A stretch of DNA of 59,636 nt, taken from Shewanellaceae bacterium UBA2521 (GTDB lineage: Bacteria > Pseudomonadota > Gammaproteobacteria > Enterobacterales > Shewanellaceae). The stretch covers positions 18,686-78,321 of the forward strand of contig DDNL01000095.1 of NCBI GenBank assembly GCA_002341165.1, in the 5' to 3' direction. Both the position numbers and the translations under genes were made by a program. Below are positions 54,462 through 59,636 of this stretch, in pieces. The number at the start of each line of letters is the position of its first letter. The stretch's first letter is position 1. The notes beneath the pieces were generated by a model that worked only from the letters and a program-made list of their open reading frames with translations, was not told the origin of the DNA and made no database searches.

Positions 54462-55166
54462 GATTCAAGATCTTTCCTTCTATAAAGGCATACTTCAACG
54501 CTAAACATATCACACCTATATAACATGTAACCTGAAAATATAAAATATTATTTAAAATAACTGATTTACAACAGATTTATAACAGATTTATTTTGTTCAA
54601 TACTACTATAATTTTAATGGAATTTATTTATACTATATTACTAAAAAACAAACTTATGTACATAAAAAATACCAATAATTAACACACACCAAATTGTTAC
54701 AAAAAAAATTTTGGTGATTTAAATTTAACCTTAAAAGAGCTGCACAGCTTAGGGTTACTGATGGTGGATGATACACAAAAAAATAGCACTGATAAAAGGA
54801 ACGTCAAAAGCAGCTATATGCAAAACAATAAAAGGTATTAAGAGAAAGCTAGTTCATGATCAAATACCTACATCACTTATGTTCAAGCTTTTACAGTCAC
54901 GGGGAGTTTTACTTGAATTCACTTCGCTTCTTCACCCTCAAAGATAACCTCTTAAAAAGCCCTTTGAACTGAATCTATAAAAATGTAAAGTGTGCTGATT
55001 TATTTTATAAATATTGACAGTATAAAAAGCGCATCCATAAACTTTTGCCCTTTATACACAATTTTTCTTATCAAAATTTTAATAATTTTTTAAATTTTTA
55101 GATTTCAGATCTGAAAAAAGTTATTCTGTAGACTTTAATCACATTAAAAATATAGACGGATTTGAT
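54462..55166. other. Gene-free AT-rich region with a LuxR relic
   Basis: About 700 bases between the LuxR gene and the secreted-protein gene. Contains the decayed LuxR-type fragment at 54683-54947 and otherwise very AT-rich sequence that must include the promoters of the two divergent genes. No other feature was recognised. Confidence 0.55.
54683..54947 (+). pseudogene. Decayed LuxR-type HTH gene fragment
   Basis: Frame one (to TAA at 54839-54841) reads NFGDLNLTLKELHSLGLLM ... RNVKSSYMQNNKRY. A shifted frame continues from about 54837 as IKRKLVHDQIPTSLMFKLLQ and RGVLLEF to a TAA at 54945-54947. Joined, these follow a LuxR HTH from the FGDL-LT--EL start to the helix after the recognition helix, and FGDLnLTlkEL matches FGDLeLTanEL of the intact neighbour. 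No start codon remains. Confidence 0.55.
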
Positions 55167-56564
55167 ATGACGCATATAAGAACAATAACACTTCTGCTTG
55201 TCCTCATTTTCTTTTTACCTAATATAGCTTTCTCTATTGTATTGAGTAGTACAGAAAAACAATTTTCTCATCATGATGATCATTTAAAACATAACTATTC
55301 TAGAGCAACGCAGGAGGCGTTGGAATCTCTGAGAGCATTTAACAATGAAGTATGCTCTATAAACGAAAAACTATGTATGAATCACAATCAACTACAACAG
55401 CTCATCATGTATAAAAATTTAAGGAATTATAGTCAAAGCAAAAAGTTTTATTCTATTGTAAAAATCAAAAACCATAGAAATGATATTCACTATACAGCAT
55501 TATTCTTGGGTTTTGATGCAAAGAAGAACGCATCCTATTTCATGATTGCACCGCAACTTGCCGAAAACAGATGGACTGATCATGACCCAATTACAATTTA
55601 TGATAGTGCGGAACATCCCTATATTCATGAAGAGATCGGCAATATTCTTTATCACTTCGATGGGACAGAAGATAGCGCGCATGATGATGCTCCACTCAAA
55701 ATCTACCAGCACAACTGTGGACTTACTTTTATTCTTGCACGCCCTAGACAAAACGATAACGATACAAAAAAAACTCCTCATCAATTCTATCCTGCCATTT
55801 TATATAATAACGCTCCTGTAAAAGATAAAAAATTAAATGTGATCAGTCATGGTATAGTGAAATATGCCGATAATCCATTTCTGTTAGCCGAGCAAGGAAC
55901 AAGGCATATAGGCACCGCATTGTTCAATACAGAACGTATTCGAAAAAATGACTTTCCGCTTGCGTATCTCACTCCATCAGATCATGGTTCAGTTGTACTA
56001 CAAAAGTTTCATCAAACGCAGGTTGTAGTTGGATTTACGCATCATCGGAAAAGTAATGAAGCCCAAGTCACGCAGCAGAATACTCAAGATTTGAATAACA
56101 CACTGGATATCGACCCTATCTACAGATATAAAAGAGTCATCCAACAATTCTATCCCGATGCGTTCTTTATTCGAAAAAAACACATAGAAGATAATTTTCT
56201 AACTTTTTACTTCAATAAAGAAGTAAACAGAACATCCAGTCACTCAAGAAAAAGCAAACAAAAACTCATTCATGATCTGATGGTCTCAACACATAAGTAT
56301 TATAAGAAACAAGTTCACCTCATCGTAAATCAAAAATATAAGAAAAATAAAATATATCTTCCAACAAAATTTAAAAAAAACAAAAATATTAAAGGTCTAA
56401 AAATAAAAATAACATCTAAAAACTTATCAAATGGCATTCATATTAAATACTTAAATGAGTACCACAAGTATGATTCAGTGATGCTTCACCCTTATTACAA
56501 CCCAGAGTATATGTTTGAGCATGTAGAAAATGGCTTATTTAGAGTCATACCGCTAAACGAGTAA
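55167..56564 (+). CDS. Secreted protein, possible inactive trypsin-like fold
   Basis: 465 residues. Signal peptide MTHIRTITLLLVLIFFLPNIAFS. The middle resembles a chymotrypsin-fold: a possible DAPLKIY strand and, at about residue 272, PSDHGSVVL followed by TQVVVGFTHH, which aligns with GDSGGPv...vvGi.s of trypsins but with His where the nucleophilic Ser should be. No TAAHC motif was found. The last 120 residues are Lys-rich, probably a basic tail. If the alignment holds, this is a pseudoprotease; otherwise it is simply an unknown exported protein. Monocistronic, AT-rich. Confidence 0.6.
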   Translation: MTHIRTITLLLVLIFFLPNIAFSIVLSSTEKQFSHHDDHLKHNYSRATQEALESLRAFNNEVCSINEKLCMNHNQLQQLIMYKNLRNYSQSKKFYSIVKIKNHRNDIHYTALFLGFDAKKNASYFMIAPQLAENRWTDHDPITIYDSAEHPYIHEEIGNILYHFDGTEDSAHDDAPLKIYQHNCGLTFILARPRQNDNDTKKTPHQFYPAILYNNAPVKDKKLNVISHGIVKYADNPFLLAEQGTRHIGTALFNTERIRKNDFPLAYLTPSDHGSVVLQKFHQTQVVVGFTHHRKSNEAQVTQQNTQDLNNTLDIDPIYRYKRVIQQFYPDAFFIRKKHIEDNFLTFYFNKEVNRTSSHSRKSKQKLIHDLMVSTHKYYKKQVHLIVNQKYKKNKIYLPTKFKKNKNIKGLKIKITSKNLSNGIHIKYLNEYHKYDSVMLHPYYNPEYMFEHVENGLFRVIPLNE

Positions 56565-56594
56565 CAATACTTCTTTGAACAGCTAAGAAAATAA

Positions 56595-56630
56595 TGAAAA
56601 GTTGACTATATTTAATGTATTGACTTTTCA
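56595..56630 (+). terminator. Weak inverted repeat after the secreted-protein gene
   Basis: TGAAAAGT (56595-56602) and ACTTTTCA (56623-56630) with a 20-base loop, 31 bases after the stop codon. Weak terminator at best. Confidence 0.3.
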
Positions 56631-56685
56631 AACTCGAGCAGATTCACGAGAATATGGAAATACTACAAGCCATAAAGGGTAAATT

Positions 56686-57924
56686 ATGACTATAGTACAA
56701 CAACTTAAGAACTATAGAGCTCTCATTATTGCGGCCGTTTTGCTTATTATTATAATTGCTCGAGTGCAACCTCAAATCACACGCTTATATGGCACAGTAA
56801 CACTTTTTGATTCCGATAAAATCGTACACAACTTCAGTCATATGGATGAGATTTATCGTACTGTGGAAGTAAAGCCAACAGGCACACCCTCTCAGTTTAC
56901 ATATCATAATAAAGACAAGCCTAATGATATGAGCCAATTACCTACAAGCTTTGTGCATGAAGGAGTGACTCTTACATTAAAAGAATATTTAAACCAAACC
57001 AAAACCACCTCCTTCCTTGTACTTGATCAAGATAAAATTATCTTCGAAGACTATTACCAAGGTACAAAAGCAACAGATAGACGCATAGCTTGGTCTGTAT
57101 CCAAGTCATTTGTTTCATCTTTACTCGGTATAGCGATGGATGATGGGTATCAGCTCGACTTAAGAAGCCCCATTACAAGCTATGTACCACAACTCAAAAA
57201 AAGTGGGTACAACAAAGTGCCTATCCATGATATTTTAGAAATGTCCAGTGGTGTGCTTTTTAATGAAGATTATGATGATTTCTCCTCAGATATTAACCGT
57301 TTTGGGAGAGCTATAGCACTAGGTGCATCCATGGATGAGTTTGCGATAAGCCTTAAAAAAGATAAACCATCTGGCAAAAGAGTACACTATGTTAGCCTTG
57401 ATACACATGTACTAGGTATGCTCATTCGCGCTATCACAGGAAAACCCTTTGTAGAGTATTTTGATGAGAAAATATGGTCAAAATTAAAAACCGAAGATAG
57501 TGCAGTCTTTATTGTTGATGACTATGACGAAGCTATTGTGCTTGGTGGATTAAATATGAGAACACGCGACTTTGCTCGATTTGGTCGCATGGTAGCGCGT
57601 GATGGCTTTGTTGAGAATACAGAAGTGGTGCCACAATCATGGATTAAAGACTCAACAACATGGCATTCAAGACATACTAAACCGGGTTATAATGGCAGTG
57701 ACAACGAGCCCTTTGGGTATGGTTTTCAGTGGTGGATCCCAGCTGACCCTGAACAAGAATGTATCGCAATAGGCATATATGGCCAATACATTTACATTAA
57801 TAAAAAAGAAAAAATTGTGATTGTTAAAACATCAAGTAATACCTATTTTTCGAAGAATCATGTAAAATCAAAACTACTAAGCATTTCGGCATTTAGAGCT
57901 ATCGTCAAGCACCTCAGATCTTAA
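56686..57924 (+). CDS. Membrane-anchored serine hydrolase (beta-lactamase class C fold)
   Basis: 412 residues. One N-terminal transmembrane anchor (RALIIAAVLLIIIIARV, about 11-27) places the enzyme in the periplasm. Catalytic S-x-x-K is SVSK with Ser137 and Lys140; the second-motif Tyr is Tyr235 (Y-V-S where class C enzymes have Y-x-N). The closest group by eye is the NylB/EstB-type serine hydrolases. The substrate is unknown: esters, amides or D-amino-acid peptides are possible. Followed after 33 bases by a PAP2-like membrane gene, probably in one transcript. Confidence 0.85.
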   Translation: MTIVQQLKNYRALIIAAVLLIIIIARVQPQITRLYGTVTLFDSDKIVHNFSHMDEIYRTVEVKPTGTPSQFTYHNKDKPNDMSQLPTSFVHEGVTLTLKEYLNQTKTTSFLVLDQDKIIFEDYYQGTKATDRRIAWSVSKSFVSSLLGIAMDDGYQLDLRSPITSYVPQLKKSGYNKVPIHDILEMSSGVLFNEDYDDFSSDINRFGRAIALGASMDEFAISLKKDKPSGKRVHYVSLDTHVLGMLIRAITGKPFVEYFDEKIWSKLKTEDSAVFIVDDYDEAIVLGGLNMRTRDFARFGRMVARDGFVENTEVVPQSWIKDSTTWHSRHTKPGYNGSDNEPFGYGFQWWIPADPEQECIAIGIYGQYIYINKKEKIVIVKTSSNTYFSKNHVKSKLLSISAFRAIVKHLRS

Positions 57925-57957
57925 TAATTAAGCTCCATTTATACACAAAATAATAAT

Positions 57958-58410
57958 ATGACTTTCAGTTTAACCTTTGAACAACTCGACAACATAGCCG
58001 ATGCTTATATTCCAAGCCTTGGCCTACTCTGTGCTTTACTCTTTTATAAAGATAGCTTGTCACATGGGCTAAAAAAGCAAGCAATTCGATTGATAAGCCT
58101 CTCACTATCTATAAGCTGGGCTTACTTACTGATGTTCATCGATATGCAACTTAGCATCTGGCCTAGATTTAACTTAGATTACAGTACACATACCGCTTTA
58201 AGCTTGTGCTTTATCTGCCACCTTAATGAAATTCGACCTCGCAGACGAGCTCTTCTTATATCATCCTTTATGGCTTACGCGCTCTTAATGATGTATCAGA
58301 ATTACCACTCTCTTACTGATATCATCACCACAACAATCTGTATACTTCCTCCTCTCTACTGGAACAACCACTTAATGACTCAAGTCATATTGAGGCAACA
58401 TAAGTATTGA
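57958..58410 (+). CDS. PAP2-like integral membrane protein
   Basis: 150 residues with four to five helices. Two motifs recall PAP2 phosphatases: DYSTHTALSLCF (compare PSGHTA) and YQNYHSLTDIITTTI (compare the H-x3-D of motif three). The Arg/Lys-rich motif one is not clear, so activity is doubtful, though the His and Asp are kept. Paired with the serine hydrolase upstream. Confidence 0.6.
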   Translation: MTFSLTFEQLDNIADAYIPSLGLLCALLFYKDSLSHGLKKQAIRLISLSLSISWAYLLMFIDMQLSIWPRFNLDYSTHTALSLCFICHLNEIRPRRRALLISSFMAYALLMMYQNYHSLTDIITTTICILPPLYWNNHLMTQVILRQHKY

Positions 58411-58678
58411 TCTCATCGCTAGGTTTTGATTCTCATTTTTCGTTTAGATGTATAGTTTTTATCTATTTAACAACAGATAAAAATATAATAACTTTTTTAT
58501 TTTAATAAAAAATTTATAAAAAAATTACGCAATAAGACAAAATTTCATATGTTTTTTATCGCAAACATTGTAAATTAATCTAACTCAACAAAAAACACTT
58601 CATAAAATATAGCCGTCCTACTATGTAACTATAAAAATAATCTATTCTTTTTATTTATGTTATCAAATAAAAAATAAA

Positions 58679-59040
58679 AGCGCTTATGTCGCTTTAGGTG
58701 ATTCTGTTATCTGCACTCAGACCATAGTTACAGGATCAAATGTTCGAGAGATATGGATAGCTCGGCCTAATAACCAGCAAGAACTGGAGTGGCAAAAAAC
58801 ACCGTTTAAATCACCTGGCAGCAACATGATGATGCTTATTTACGTGCACACTATAAAGCTTGGGTTACAGGTATGACACCTCGTACTTTCTTTGAGACCT
58901 TACTGGAAGAAATATAGAGCTCAAATCATCCAAAGAAAAATATTTCATATGAAATACTGAGAAGGCATCTAGAAAATTTTGGCTTTTTTAATTATGAAGT
59001 CTCGAGGGAAAAGCTTAACCGAGAGCGCCCTCCATTATAG
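58679..59040 (+). pseudogene. Decayed gene of unknown type
   Basis: Frame one from 58679 reads AYVALGDSVICTQTIVTGSN and VREIWIARPNNQQELEWQKT. It passes by a frameshift near 58810 into TWQQHDDAYLRAHYKAWVTG and MTPRTFFETLLEEI, then a TAG (58915-58917), after which the same frame stays open through SYEILRRHLENFGFFNYEVS to a TAG at 59038. The composition is protein-like but no start codon remains and no family was recognised. Confidence 0.4.
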
Positions 59041-59384
59041 GATTCATCAACGACTCAGTCTGAGTAAGTTGACTCTTTTTAAAGTGCAGATCATGAAAAG
59101 CTGCTCAATAGAACAGTTTTTTCACATCGATCTCTCGACTTCTATCTAACTTGTATTGTTCAAAATCTATTAGACAGATCAGAGATTTATACTCAATCCG
59201 TACGCATTATATCTTCAATTGATTTACGAGAAAAAAATTATTAAAGTGAAATTAAATTATGAGAGCGCTGCTGCGATTACAGCATAAATAAAATAAAAAA
59301 GCGTTAGAGGAGAATGAATGAAATATCCATCATATCATTTTGGCTTCAAGGGCTTTAGGGCTTAAGCAATAAAGAGGAGTTGAT

Positions 59385-59421
59385 GGATGCTAAGATAGAT
59401 TAATCTTTGATTTAAAGGTTT
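59385..59421 (+). repeat. Copy 1 of a diverged long repeat (best-conserved part)
   Basis: 37 bases beginning GGATGCTAAGATAG and containing AGATTAATCTTTGATTTAAA, found again at 59599-59635 with two mismatches. Similarity extends weakly upstream (TTAAAGTG..., GGCTTCAAGGGCTTTA / GTCTCAAAGGCTTTA), giving a unit of about 214 bases. Confidence 0.65.
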
Positions 59422-59598
59422 TTACATTTACGTATGAAAAATAATTAAAGTGCTACACGATTTACAGCGCAGATAGAGTAAAGTAGAGCTTAAGGGAAGA
59501 GTAAAATAAAATTAAAGGGACATTCATAAAATTATTTTAGTCTCAAAGGCTTTAAGAATTAATGTAAGCAGTGATGTAAAGTAAGAGAGAAAAGTTGA

Positions 59599-59635
59599 GG
59601 ATGCTGAGATAGATTAATCTTTGATTTAAAAGTTT
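59599..59635 (+). repeat. Copy 2 of the diverged long repeat
   Basis: Second copy of the 37-base core, 214 bases after the first, 35 of 37 bases identical. It touches the window edge, so further copies may follow. Confidence 0.65.
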
Positions 59636-59636
59636 C

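Larger units (their letters stand above)
58411..59636. other. Gene-poor AT-rich end of the window
   Basis: About 1.2 kb with no intact gene. Holds a decayed reading frame (58679-59040) and two copies of a diverged repeat (59.39 and 59.60 kb). The rest is low-complexity AT-rich sequence in which nothing was recognised on either strand. Confidence 0.55.

Noticed and set aside
1..59636. CRISPR array, prophage or toxin-antitoxin module
   Set aside because: No regularly spaced short repeats with unique spacers, no phage structural genes, no recognisable toxin-antitoxin pair (RatA is a household START-like protein despite its name).

Overview
The window is a chromosomal segment of an AT-rich gammaproteobacterium. 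Evidence: long runs of genes in the order known from Escherichia coli and Pseudomonas, a tmRNA whose ends and resume site closely match E. coli, and typical gammaproteobacterial proteins (class I CyaA, LptM, HemX/HemY, RatA/RnfH, YbeL, YigA). A genus cannot be named from sequence alone. The orphan LuxR regulators and secreted orphans would suit an aquatic or host-associated lineage, but that is inference.

Layout. 1-13.6 kb: the 3' end of a tRNA-Pro, then hemY-hemX-hemD-hemC (minus strand), cyaA, cyaY (minus), the very short lptM, dapF, yigA (DUF484), xerC, yigB, uvrD and ubiA. This is nearly the E. coli order. 13.6-26.8 kb: accC-accB-aroQ (minus), a META-like lipoprotein, a PopT/DUF368 lipid-carrier transporter, a phosphoribosyltransferase, an IS256-type transposase relative that has lost its catalytic residues, comF/gntX, an ORFan with a C9 tract, nfuA, dps, typA, glnA with a perfect CRP-like site, trmL and a DUF2390 gene. 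26.9-41.7 kb: ybeL-leuS-lptE-holA-nadD-rsfS-rlmH-mrdA-rodA-mltB-rlpA-dacA-ybeD-lipB-lipA, an intact block for envelope growth, septal peptidoglycan and lipoate. 41.8-47.2 kb: rimI, a cold-shock gene and a cbb3 oxidase operon (cytochrome c, ccoN, ccoO and a five-heme CcoP fusion).

47.5-59.6 kb is more accessory. It holds a small membrane protein, a YgiW-type OB-fold protein, a 680-residue secreted orphan, a coiled-coil membrane protein, the conserved rnfH-ratA/smpB-ssrA cluster, a LuxR-type regulator, a decayed second LuxR gene, a secreted protein with a possible dead trypsin-like fold, a serine hydrolase next to a PAP2-like membrane protein, and about 1.2 kb of gene-poor DNA with a decayed gene and a diverged repeat of about 214 bp.

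Functional links: cyaA makes the cAMP that a CRP protein would need to bind upstream of glnA. LptM and LptE both serve LPS export. SmpB and ssrA form the trans-translation pair. MrdA, RodA, MltB, RlpA, DacA and PopT all act on peptidoglycan or its lipid carrier. The most unusual gene is the 705-residue CcoP fused to an AdhB-like triheme cytochrome c, which could feed electrons from periplasmic dehydrogenases directly into the terminal oxidase.
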